Assembly: GCA_910584905.1 (NCBI GenBank) | Contig: CAJUCQ010000023.1 | Span: forward strand, 35,107-99,106 | Length of the DNA stretch: 64,000 nucleotides | Source: an uncultured Muribaculaceae bacterium | GTDB lineage: Bacteria > Bacteroidota > Bacteroidia > Bacteroidales > Muribaculaceae | Direction of reading: 5' to 3' | In this document: positions 35,146 to 43,315 of the stretch, one piece after another | Layout of the letters: every line of letters begins with the position of its first letter | Position numbering within the stretch: position 1 is the first letter of the stretch | Made by a program: the position numbers and the translations under genes | Notes under the pieces: model-generated | What the model saw: only the letters and a program-made list of their open reading frames with translations | Told to the model about the DNA's origin: nothing | Databases searched by the model: none

Positions 35146-36303
35146 ATGCAAGCCAGCCAACTCCCCACGCCTTTCTATATAGTCTACGAAGACCGTCTGC
35201 GCTCGAATCTCGAGCTTATTTCCGAGGTCAAGCGCCGTTCGGGCGCGGACATCATCATGGCCTTCAAGGCCAATGCACTTTGGCGCACGTTCGACATCAT
35301 CGGCGAATACTGCCGGAATTCGACGGCGAGCTCGCTCAACGAGCTTCGTCTCGGGCGCGAGTTTCTCGGGGGCGAGGTCCACAGCTATTGCCCGGCGTAC
35401 ACTGACGAGAGCATAGGCGAATACCTCGAAGGGTCGTCGCACATCACGTTCAACACCGTGTCGCAGTATCGCCGTTTCGCCGACCGTGTCCGCGACTACA
35501 ACACTCAGGCTCCGGCGGGAGGCCGCGTCAGCCCGGGGCTTCGCGTCAACCCCAAATGCTCGGTAATCGAGACCGACCTCTACAATCCGGCGCTCCCCGG
35601 CTCGCGTTTCGGCGTTTCGGCCGAAGAGCTGCACGACGGACTTCCCGAGGGCATCGAGGGGCTTCATTTCCACGCCTTGTGCGAGTCGACGAGCTATGAT
35701 CTCGAGAAGGTGCTCGCGGCTTTTGAAGAGCAATTCGGGCATCTTTTAGGGTCAGTGAAATGGGTCAACATGGGCGGCGGCCACCTGATGACGCGCGAGG
35801 GCTACGACACGGAGCATCTTATCGGGCTTTTGCAGGCGTTCAAAGGACGCTATCCTCATCTGAGGGTGATTCTCGAACCCGGGAGCGCGTTTACGTGGCG
35901 GACGGGAGACCTCGTGACGAGCGTTGTCGACACGGTGAGCAACGACGGAATCGACACGGCCATCGTCGACGTCAGCTTTGCCTGCCACATGCCCGACACG
36001 CTTGAGATGCCCTATCAGCCTATAATCACGGAGGCTGCGGCCGAGAATACTCCGGGAGCAAAGCCTTGGCGCCTCGGAGGCAACTCCTGCCTCAGCGGCG
36101 ACTACATGGGTCCGTGGTATTTCAGCGAGCCTCTCCGTCCGGGCTTGCGGCTGACGCTTGAGGACATGAACCACTACACGACGGTCAAGACAACGATGTT
36201 CAACGGCATCACTCACCCGTCGATAGTTCTCTGCCGCCACGACGGAGAATGCGAGATTCTGCGACAATACACTTACGAAGACTACCGCTCGCGCATGAGC
36301 TGA
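35146..36303 (+). CDS. nspC: Carboxynorspermidine/carboxyspermidine decarboxylase
   Basis: A 385-aa PLP-dependent alanine-racemase-fold decarboxylase that makes spermidine or norspermidine from the carboxy form. PLP Lys41 is in AFKANALW; other family features are ASSLNELRLG, HFHALCES, MGGGHLMT, EPGSAF and the substrate-binding CLSGDYMG near residue 313. With AguA and AguB nearby it fits the carboxyaminopropyl route for spermidine. The partner dehydrogenase is not in the window. Confidence 0.92.
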   Translation: MQASQLPTPFYIVYEDRLRSNLELISEVKRRSGADIIMAFKANALWRTFDIIGEYCRNSTASSLNELRLGREFLGGEVHSYCPAYTDESIGEYLEGSSHITFNTVSQYRRFADRVRDYNTQAPAGGRVSPGLRVNPKCSVIETDLYNPALPGSRFGVSAEELHDGLPEGIEGLHFHALCESTSYDLEKVLAAFEEQFGHLLGSVKWVNMGGGHLMTREGYDTEHLIGLLQAFKGRYPHLRVILEPGSAFTWRTGDLVTSVVDTVSNDGIDTAIVDVSFACHMPDTLEMPYQPIITEAAAENTPGAKPWRLGGNSCLSGDYMGPWYFSEPLRPGLRLTLEDMNHYTTVKTTMFNGITHPSIVLCRHDGECEILRQYTYEDYRSRMS

Positions 36304-36326
36304 GCCACACTATTTTTCGAACTTAT

Positions 36327-37352
36327 ATGGCCAACGCCCCTACCTATTCGATTATCGTTCCCGTCTACAACCGCGTCGACGAGGTGCGCGACCTGACCGA
36401 GAGCCTTCTGGCTCAGACAAACAGGGATTTCGAGCTTATTGTCGTCGAGGACGGCTCGACGACTCCCTGCGGCGATGTCGTGGCGGCGGCCGCGGCCCGC
36501 GGCCTCGACGCGAAGTATTTCTTTAAGGCCAACGAGGGCCGTTCGATTGCTCGCAACTACGGGATGGAGCGTGCGTCGGGCCGGATGTTTGTGTTTTTCG
36601 ATTCGGACTGTGTCATACCGCCGGACTATTTCGCGACACTTGCGGCGGCGTTCGCCGACGGGATGCCCGACTGTTACGGGGGGCCGGACGCGGCACACGA
36701 GAGTTTTTCGGACACACAGAAGGCCATCAATTACACAATGACGTCGTTTCTCACCACCGGGGGCATCCGCGGCGGGAAGGTGAGGCTTGAGAAGTTCACA
36801 CCGCGGACGTTCAACATGGGGTTCACGCGCGAGGTCTATGAGCGCGTCGGGGGCTTCCGGGAGATGTTTTCGGAAGATATCGACATGAGCACTCGCATTC
36901 GTCGAGCGGGGTTCTCGATAGAGCTTGTCCGAGCGGCTTATGTATGGCACAAGCGGAGAATTGACCTCCGCAAGTTTTACCGGCAGGTGTATGTATTCGG
37001 GATGTCGCGCATCACACTCCGCCTGCTTTATCCCGGGTCGCTCAAAGCCGTACACACGCTTCCGGCGCTTGCAGTGGCATGGCTTGCGGTCCTCGTGCTT
37101 CTCGGGATATTCGTGTCTCCGCTGTGTTTTTTGCCGATAGCTGTGTATTTCGCCGCCATATTCGCGGGTGCACTTATGTCGACGAAGTCGGTTAAAATCG
37201 CGGCAATCGCCGTTCCCGCGGCGGCGATACAGCTCTCGGGCTACGGCGTCGGGTTCATCAAGGCGTGGTTCACGAAAATCGTACTTCGCCGCGGGCGCGA
37301 CATTGAGGAAGAAATAAATATCAGAAAAGGCAAAAATGAGCGATTATCCTGA
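36327..37352 (+). CDS. Glycosyltransferase family 2
   Basis: A 341-aa GT-A fold transferase. YSIIVPVYNRVDEVRDL at the N-terminus, VVEDGST, the metal-binding FFDSDCV (about residues 90-96) and EDIDMSTRIRRAGF are standard GT2 features. Two or three hydrophobic helices (about 235-300) anchor it to the membrane. Probably adds a sugar to a lipid-linked surface glycan; donor and acceptor are unknown. The start at 36327 gives the normal N-terminus. It overlaps radC by 17 bp. Confidence 0.87.
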   Translation: MANAPTYSIIVPVYNRVDEVRDLTESLLAQTNRDFELIVVEDGSTTPCGDVVAAAAARGLDAKYFFKANEGRSIARNYGMERASGRMFVFFDSDCVIPPDYFATLAAAFADGMPDCYGGPDAAHESFSDTQKAINYTMTSFLTTGGIRGGKVRLEKFTPRTFNMGFTREVYERVGGFREMFSEDIDMSTRIRRAGFSIELVRAAYVWHKRRIDLRKFYRQVYVFGMSRITLRLLYPGSLKAVHTLPALAVAWLAVLVLLGIFVSPLCFLPIAVYFAAIFAGALMSTKSVKIAAIAVPAAAIQLSGYGVGFIKAWFTKIVLRRGRDIEEEINIRKGKNERLS

Positions 37353-38067
37353 ATTTACGGCGGGCAGCGTGCTTATCAACGACATGCCCGACGATGAGCG
37401 TCCGCGCGAGAAGGCACTCCGCCACGGCATCAAGAGTCTCTCCGACGCCGAGCTGATGGCAATCATATTCTCTACGGGCATCAAGGGGCTTTCGGTCGTA
37501 GACCTGAGCCGGCTCATACTGAAGTCGCGGGAGGGACATCTGTCGCTGATTGCGAGGATGAGTGTTGCGGAGTTCTGCAACGAGTTCAAGGGGATAGGTC
37601 CGGCGAAGGCCCTTACGCTCCTTGCGGGTCTTGAGCTTGGTTCGCGAGCGACGGAGGATGCGGTGAAGCTTGCAATGAAGCGCAAGCCTATAACGAGCCC
37701 CGAAGACATCCGCAAGCTGATGGGAGCCGAGCTGGGTAATCTGCCCCACGAGGAGTTTTGGGTGCTCTATCTCAATCAGGCCGGAAAGCTGATAAAGAAA
37801 GTTCAGATCGGCCGCGGGGGCATCACTGCCACAGCAGTCGACGTGAGGCTGATATTGCGCGAGGCCCTTCTCGCCACGGCGTCGGCGATGATTCTGGTCC
37901 ACAATCACCCGTCGGGCAATCTTCAGCCGAGCCGTCAGGACATAGCACTTACGGAGAAAACGGCCCGCGCGGCGAAGTATCATGACATCCGCGTGAACGA
38001 TCATCTGATATTCACGGATACGGGCTATTACTCGTTTCATAACGAGGGAATGATGCCTGTCGTATGA
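37336..38067 (+). CDS. radC: RadC-family JAB-domain protein
   Basis: A 243-aa member of the RadC (YicR) family. An N-terminal helix-hairpin-helix region (MSDAEL-like LSDAELMAIIFSTG and FKGIGPAKALTLLAG) precedes the JAMM/MPN+ metal-binding motif HNHPSGNLQPSRQD (about residues 191-204). The role in DNA repair is disputed. It overlaps the glycosyltransferase gene, then a terminator follows. Confidence 0.92.
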   Translation: MSDYPEFTAGSVLINDMPDDERPREKALRHGIKSLSDAELMAIIFSTGIKGLSVVDLSRLILKSREGHLSLIARMSVAEFCNEFKGIGPAKALTLLAGLELGSRATEDAVKLAMKRKPITSPEDIRKLMGAELGNLPHEEFWVLYLNQAGKLIKKVQIGRGGITATAVDVRLILREALLATASAMILVHNHPSGNLQPSRQDIALTEKTARAAKYHDIRVNDHLIFTDTGYYSFHNEGMMPVV

Positions 38068-38069
38068 AA

Positions 38070-38110
38070 AAACGTCCGTCCGCAACTTAGAGCGCGGTCC
38101 GGGCGTTTAT
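38070..38110 (+). terminator. Terminator after radC
   Basis: AAACG-T-CCG-CCGC (38070-38083) pairs with GCGG-CGG-G-CGTTT (38094-38108) with one internal mismatch loop, followed by an AT-rich stretch. Confidence 0.6.
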
Positions 38111-38114
38111 CTAT

Positions 38115-38144
38115 TATATCAACAACACGTATATCAACAACACG
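38115..38144 (+). repeat. Perfect 15-bp tandem direct repeat
   Basis: TATATCAACAACACG occurs twice back to back (38115-38129, 38130-38144) in the leader region of the zinc metallopeptidase gene, 16 bp before its ATG. Confidence 0.85.
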
Positions 38145-38160
38145 CATCACTACTGACACT

Positions 38161-39045
38161 ATGCGCATGGACGGACGCCGCCGAAGCGGCAACATCGACG
38201 ACCGCCGCGGACTCACAAGCGGGCGAGGCGGCAAAATACTCGGCGGCGGCATCGCCGGGGTTGTAATCGTGGCTATCGTGACACTTCTCGGCGGAGGCAA
38301 CATCGGCGATGTGCTTTCGAACGTCCTCGGTTCCGGCGGGATGACGTCGGGTCTGACAGCCACTGAGGGAAGTTATACGCCCGACGCCGAGGACGAGCGT
38401 CTTGAGGAGCTTGCCTCGCAGGTCCTTGCGGGGACTGAGGACGTATGGACGCGCGAGTTCAAGCGTCAGGGCTGGGGGGAGTATGAGTGTCCGAAGATGG
38501 TGCTTTATTCCAGGGCCGTGAACTCGGGCTGCGGGTATGCGACATCGCAGACGGGGCCGTTTTACTGTTCGGCCGACCAGACCGTTTATATCGACCTTGA
38601 TTTTTTCAAAGAAATGAGCAGCAGCATCGGCGCTGACGGCGACTTCGCCTATGCCTACGTCATAGCGCACGAGGTGGGCCATCACGTGCAGTATCTGCTT
38701 GGGACTCTCACTGATGCTCATTCGGAGATGAGCCGTCTGAGCGAGAAGGAGGCCAACAAGATAAGTGTGGCGCTTGAGCTTCAGGCCGATTTCTATGCGG
38801 GAGTGTGGGCCCACAACGACAATGAGATGTTCGGGTCGCTGGAAGACGGCGACATCGAGAACGCCGTCAACGCCGCGTCCAAGATAGGCGACGATTATCT
38901 GCAACGCAAGGCTTACGGGCGCGAGATGCCCGACAGCTTCAACCACGGGCGGTCGGAGCAACGTGTGCGCTGGCTCAAACGCGGGCTCGAAACGGGCGAT
39001 CCGCGCTCGGGCGACACTTTCGGGGTGCCTTATTCAAGCCTTTGA
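38161..39045 (+). CDS. YpfJ-like neutral zinc metallopeptidase
   Basis: A 294-aa membrane-anchored protease of the putative neutral zinc metallopeptidase family. A Gly/Arg-rich N-terminus, one membrane helix (about residues 27-45), then the catalytic domain with AHEVGHHVQ (zincin HExxH, about 170-178) and LELQADFYAG (third ligand). CSADQTVYIDLDFF is also typical. Substrate unknown. The gene lies alone between a terminator and ribD. Confidence 0.9.
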   Translation: MRMDGRRRSGNIDDRRGLTSGRGGKILGGGIAGVVIVAIVTLLGGGNIGDVLSNVLGSGGMTSGLTATEGSYTPDAEDERLEELASQVLAGTEDVWTREFKRQGWGEYECPKMVLYSRAVNSGCGYATSQTGPFYCSADQTVYIDLDFFKEMSSSIGADGDFAYAYVIAHEVGHHVQYLLGTLTDAHSEMSRLSEKEANKISVALELQADFYAGVWAHNDNEMFGSLEDGDIENAVNAASKIGDDYLQRKAYGREMPDSFNHGRSEQRVRWLKRGLETGDPRSGDTFGVPYSSL

Positions 39046-39081
39046 GGGCATTAATATTCACAAAACCAATCAAAACCGCTA

Positions 39082-40122
39082 ATGACCGAAATCGACATAC
39101 GCTTCATGCGCCGGGCCATCAGTCTGGCTCGTGGAGGCGAAGGACATACGGCTCCCAACCCTATGGTGGGAGCTGTGATTACAAGCGCCGACGGGCGCAT
39201 ACTCGGCGAGGGCTACCACCGCCGCTGCGGCGGGCCTCACGCGGAGGTCAACGCCGTGCGAGCGGTCGGCGACGTCAGCGCCCTGCGCGACGCGACGATT
39301 TACGTGACGCTTGAGCCGTGCTCGCACTACGGCAAGACGCCGCCCTGCGCAAAGCTGCTGATTGACTGCGGCATCGGGCGCGTTGTCACAGGCAGCGGCG
39401 ACCCCAATCCGCAGGTTTCGGGGCGCGGCATCGCCATGCTCCGCGAGGCCGGTATCGAGGTGACGACGGGTGTGCTTGAAGAAGAGTGCCGCCGACTGAA
39501 CCCTGCTTTCATGACGGCCCATACGCTCAAGCGGCCTTTCATCACGCTTAAATGGGCGCAGACAATCGACGGGTTTATGGACGCGCGCCGCAATCCGCTC
39601 GTTGGCGAGCGCGGGGCCGCGTTCAGGATTTCGACTTCCGAGGGGGCTGTGCTCGTTCACCGCCTTCGCTCGCTCCACGAGGCCATCATGGTCGGCTCGG
39701 GGACAGTTCTTGCGGACCGTCCCCTGCTCGACTGCCGCCTGTGGCCTGCGGCACTCGGCGCCCCGCGGCCGATGGTTGCCGACCGCCGCGGCCGGGTCAC
39801 TTCCGAGGCCTTCGCGCCCGAGCGGAATGCGCTGTATCTGCGAGCAAACGAGCCACTCGGCGAGACAATGGGGCGTCTTTACGCCGAGCATGGTCTGACG
39901 AGCGTGCTTGTCGAGGGCGGCGCGGAGGTGCTGGGGGCTTTTTTGCGCGAAGGGCTTTATGACCTCGTCCGCATCGAGACGAGTCCCGTGCGGCTCGGGA
40001 TGCGCGGAGGGACAAAGGCTCCGGCAGCCCCGCCGTTCCCTCCCCTGAAGACGTTCAAGGCGGGTAGAAACGATATTAGCCTTTATTCGCATAATCCTCT
40101 TGTTGATGTTAATTTCATATAA
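39082..40122 (+). CDS. ribD: Bifunctional riboflavin deaminase/reductase RibD
   Basis: A 346-aa enzyme for two early riboflavin steps: deamination of the pyrimidine and NADPH reduction of the ribosyl group. The deaminase domain (about 1-145) has HAEVNA and PCSHYGKTPPC; the reductase domain (about 150-346) has LKWAQTIDGF and VEGGAEVLG. Length and order are standard. No other rib gene and no FMN riboswitch are adjacent. Riboflavin supply matters here because Nqr uses FMN and riboflavin. Confidence 0.94.
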   Translation: MTEIDIRFMRRAISLARGGEGHTAPNPMVGAVITSADGRILGEGYHRRCGGPHAEVNAVRAVGDVSALRDATIYVTLEPCSHYGKTPPCAKLLIDCGIGRVVTGSGDPNPQVSGRGIAMLREAGIEVTTGVLEEECRRLNPAFMTAHTLKRPFITLKWAQTIDGFMDARRNPLVGERGAAFRISTSEGAVLVHRLRSLHEAIMVGSGTVLADRPLLDCRLWPAALGAPRPMVADRRGRVTSEAFAPERNALYLRANEPLGETMGRLYAEHGLTSVLVEGGAEVLGAFLREGLYDLVRIETSPVRLGMRGGTKAPAAPPFPPLKTFKAGRNDISLYSHNPLVDVNFI

Positions 40123-40171
40123 AACACGCACAAAGGGTAGTCAAAAGGAAGCGTTATTGGCGCAAAAATTA

Positions 40172-40179
40172 TAACTTTG
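40172..40179 (+). promoter_or_regulatory. -7 promoter box TAACTTTG
   Basis: Exact TAnnTTTG match 25 bp before the ATG at 40204. No clear -33 box. Confidence 0.6.
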
Positions 40180-40203
40180 CGGATTGAAACTCTGAACCTG
40201 CCT

Positions 40204-41694
40204 ATGTCAAGACATAAGATATTCGGCCTTGCATGCGGTCTAAGCCTTTTAGGTTTAGGCGCTTGCAACAGCACCTATGAGCCCGGGGAGAGCATTGCCT
40301 CGTCCGTGGCCGTGTATTCGTTCTCGGTTAAGAGCAACGGCAAGGACCTTGCCGATGTCGACACTGTGTTTTTCTCGGTCGACCTGCTTAACGCCCGTAT
40401 ATTCAACGCCGACTCGCTTCCTTACGGAACGCGGGTGTCGTCGCTTGTGCCTCGCGTGCGCACACTCGACGGGGTGTCGGTGTGTGAATTTCACGTGAAG
40501 CGTCCGGGGAAGTCGGATACCATCTATAACTTCATCACACATCCCGAGGATTCCATAGACTTCTCGAACGGTCCTGTGACGCTTCGCATCGTGTCGCCCG
40601 ACGCGTCCGTCGAGCGCAACTACAGCGTGAGTGTCAACGTCCACAAGATGAAGAGCGATTCTCTTGAATGGTCGCTCAAGTCGCGGACCGCAATCCCGAC
40701 GGAACTCACCTCGCCTACGGGCTCCGGCTCCGCTGAATGCGGCGGCAAGCTCTACTGCCTCACGACCGATGCCTCGGGCCGCTACTCGCTCGGGGTTACG
40801 GATGATGCCTTTGCGGGGGAATGGCGGTTTGTGTCGGCTCCGTTTGCGGGCATGGAGGCTGTTGAGCCTTCGAGCCTCCGCGGGGGCGAGCGCACGCTGT
40901 ATATTCTCGGGAAGAGCGGTCAGCTGTACACGAGCGCCGACGGCGGCCAAAACTGGGCCGACGGCGGGCGACGTTATCTCGAACTGTACGGCGAACTCGG
41001 CGGCTATCCCGTGGGGACGGCCATCGGAGCCGACGGCGATTATGTGCTTGTCAATCCGTCGACCGGGGCTGAGGAAGCACTTCCGGGTGCAGATTTCCCT
41101 GTTAGCGGGGCTTCAGCCGGAGTGCGGTTCGCATTCCCGATGAGTTCAGGCGAGCAGATGGTGATTCTCGGCGGCCGGACAGCCTCCGGGGCTCTGAGCG
41201 ACGCCGCATGGGCTTTCGACGGCAAGTCGTGGCTCAAACTGACAGGCACAATGTCTCTGCCCGCCGGCATGGAGGGGATGACACTTGTGCCTTATTCGAC
41301 CTTTGACGGGGATAACGCATGGGATGCGCAAAGCTATTCATCGCTTCTTGCTTTCGGGGGCATGGATGCCGCGGGCGTGGCCTCGCGGACGGTGTACGTG
41401 TCGCGCGACTACGGGATGAGCTGGCGCAAAGCCGACAAATTGCTCCAGTTGCCCGATTATTTCGCCGCGGCGCGGGGCATGCAGGGTTTTGTGATAACGC
41501 ATCTAACCAAGAGCAGCGACGCTGAAGCCGCGATGACGAAGATTTTCGCACCTCTTTCGCGCGCCACGGAGCCCGTGACGCAATGGGAAGTTCCTTATAT
41601 CTATCTTATCGGCGGGACGACAGCCGACGGGCGCCTCTACCCCTATATGTGGCGCGGCGTAATCAACCGTCTCAGCTTCAAGCCGCTGATATAA
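40204..41694 (+). CDS. DUF6242 lipoprotein with beta-propeller-like repeats
   Basis: A 496-aa surface or periplasmic lipoprotein, function unknown. The signal peptide ends in LGLGAC (Cys19). The N-terminal third is an Ig-like beta domain; the rest contains repeated short beta segments with SGQLYTSADGGQNW and VSRDYGMSWRKAD, resembling sialidase/BNR-type Asp-box repeats, and seems to form a propeller. The ATG at 40204 is 18 nt from the predicted transcription start; an earlier start at 40177 overlaps the promoter. Confidence 0.78.
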   Translation: MSRHKIFGLACGLSLLGLGACNSTYEPGESIASSVAVYSFSVKSNGKDLADVDTVFFSVDLLNARIFNADSLPYGTRVSSLVPRVRTLDGVSVCEFHVKRPGKSDTIYNFITHPEDSIDFSNGPVTLRIVSPDASVERNYSVSVNVHKMKSDSLEWSLKSRTAIPTELTSPTGSGSAECGGKLYCLTTDASGRYSLGVTDDAFAGEWRFVSAPFAGMEAVEPSSLRGGERTLYILGKSGQLYTSADGGQNWADGGRRYLELYGELGGYPVGTAIGADGDYVLVNPSTGAEEALPGADFPVSGASAGVRFAFPMSSGEQMVILGGRTASGALSDAAWAFDGKSWLKLTGTMSLPAGMEGMTLVPYSTFDGDNAWDAQSYSSLLAFGGMDAAGVASRTVYVSRDYGMSWRKADKLLQLPDYFAAARGMQGFVITHLTKSSDAEAAMTKIFAPLSRATEPVTQWEVPYIYLIGGTTADGRLYPYMWRGVINRLSFKPLI

Positions 41695-41731
41695 ACTTCG
41701 CGGGACACACGCATTGAACATCACATCCATC

Positions 41732-42475
41732 ATGAGCCGCACATCCAAAGCACGCATGAGCGCACGAAGGCCCTCCGGGGGGTTCGTGCGCGTTGCGGCG
41801 CGTTTATTCGCGGCGTTGCTGGCGCTGACGGCGTCGGCAGGCGCGGCGGAGGCTCAGGAGGCAAAGTATAAATTCGACCTCGGGGCGTCGGTCGGCATGA
41901 GCGGATATATCGGCGAAGCCAACAGCGCCAATATCTTCAAGAGTCCGGGGTTTGAGGGCGAGGCATCATTCCGCTATCTGCCCGACACTCGCTGGGCAGT
42001 CCGCGGGGTGTTTTCCTCCTTCGGGCTAAAGGGCAGCACGGCTGGCATGGCTGATGTATTGCCGGGAAATGCCGAGTATTCGTTCACGTCGCAGGTTTAT
42101 GAGCTTAGCGCGCGGTGCGAGTTCAACTTTCTGCCCTACGGAATAGGCGAGAGCTACAAGCGACTGAGCCGCTGGACTCCTTATCTGAGCGTAGGTATCG
42201 GCGGCGGACTGAGCGCCTCGGGGGGCAAGGTTGCGGGAGCATTCACCCTCCCGCTCGGCTTCGGGGTCAAATTCAAGCTCCGCGAGCGAATCAATCTGAT
42301 GGCCGAGTTCACGATGACGAAGGCGTTTTCGGACAAATTCGACGGCCCCGAGCTGAACGATCTGAACCAAATCAAAACGGCGTTTTATAAAAGCACGGAC
42401 TGGTATTCGCGTCTGAACATCGGCATAAGCTTTGAATTCGGCGAACGGTGCGAGACGTGCCACTATTTTGATTAA
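41732..42475 (+). CDS. DUF6089-type outer-membrane beta-barrel protein
   Basis: A 247-aa small barrel. A basic N-terminus and hydrophobic stretch ending in AEAQE look like a signal peptide with cleavage after AEA or AEAQ. Then alternating beta strands (FDLGASVGMSGYIGEANSAN, SARCEFNFLPYG, PYLSVGIGGGLS) typical of the DUF6089 family next to uppS-bamA in Bacteroidetes. The protein ends CETCHYFD, with two Cys close together. Start at ATG 41732 (alternatives: TTG 41714, ATG 41756). Confidence 0.8.
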   Translation: MSRTSKARMSARRPSGGFVRVAARLFAALLALTASAGAAEAQEAKYKFDLGASVGMSGYIGEANSANIFKSPGFEGEASFRYLPDTRWAVRGVFSSFGLKGSTAGMADVLPGNAEYSFTSQVYELSARCEFNFLPYGIGESYKRLSRWTPYLSVGIGGGLSASGGKVAGAFTLPLGFGVKFKLRERINLMAEFTMTKAFSDKFDGPELNDLNQIKTAFYKSTDWYSRLNIGISFEFGERCETCHYFD

Positions 42476-42484
42476 CAAGAGACA

Positions 42485-43231
42485 ATGGAAGCAAACACGA
42501 CAATAGATCCGAAGCGACTTCCGAAGCACGTTGCCGTCATCATGGACGGAAACGGGCGATGGGCACAGGCCCGCGGGCTTGAGCGCTCGGCGGGCCACGT
42601 CGAGGGCGTCAATACCGTCCGACGCATCACGGAGGCCGCCTCCGAACTCGGGCTTGGCTATCTTACGCTCTATACATTTTCGACCGAGAACTGGAACAGG
42701 CCTCAGGCCGAAGTCGACGCTCTGATGGAGCTGATAGTCATCGCCATCGAGCGCGAGACTCCGGATTTGATCCGGAACAATGTTCGCCTGACGAGCATAG
42801 GCGATCTCGAGCGCATGCCTTCGACAGCACGCGAGCGCCTGCAGAAGTGTATTTCCGAGACTTCGGGGTGCACGGGTCTGACGCTCGTGCTTGCGCTGAG
42901 CTATTCGTCGCGCTGGGAGATAATCCGCGCAGTGCGCGCTCTTGCAGAAGAAGCCGCCTCGGGCATCATCCGCGCCGAAGAAATCGACGAAGGAGTGTTT
43001 GCCTCGCATCTGACGACGGCCGGTATCCCGGACCCCGATTTGCTTATCCGCACGGGCGGCGACCTGCGGGTGAGCAACTATCTGCTTTATCAGATAGCAT
43101 ACTCCGAGCTTATCTTCACGCCCACGTACTGGCCCGCATACACCAAGGATGAGTTCCGCGAGCATATTGCCGAATATCAGCGCCGCCAGCGCCGCTTCGG
43201 ACTAACGGGCGAGCAGGTGAAAGAATCATAA
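42485..43231 (+). CDS. uppS: Isoprenyl transferase (undecaprenyl diphosphate synthase)
   Basis: A 248-aa cis-prenyltransferase making the C55 lipid carrier for peptidoglycan and glycans. HVAVIMDGNGRWAQ (catalytic Asp about residue 21), FSTENWNRP, and the C-terminal RTGGDLRVSNYLLYQIAYSEL are signature segments. It starts 9 bp after the DUF6089 gene and precedes bamA, the common Bacteroidetes arrangement. Confidence 0.95.
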   Translation: MEANTTIDPKRLPKHVAVIMDGNGRWAQARGLERSAGHVEGVNTVRRITEAASELGLGYLTLYTFSTENWNRPQAEVDALMELIVIAIERETPDLIRNNVRLTSIGDLERMPSTARERLQKCISETSGCTGLTLVLALSYSSRWEIIRAVRALAEEAASGIIRAEEIDEGVFASHLTTAGIPDPDLLIRTGGDLRVSNYLLYQIAYSELIFTPTYWPAYTKDEFREHIAEYQRRQRRFGLTGEQVKES

Positions 43232-43315
43232 TCACCCTCCGACACAAGCGACTCTTCATCCCCTCAGGGAAAACATATAAACATTATCACGAGAAAAGCC
43301 TTCTTCAAAAGCATT

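Noticed and set aside
39046..39081. FMN riboswitch before ribD
   Set aside because: The gap is only 36 bp and contains none of the conserved RFN helices.
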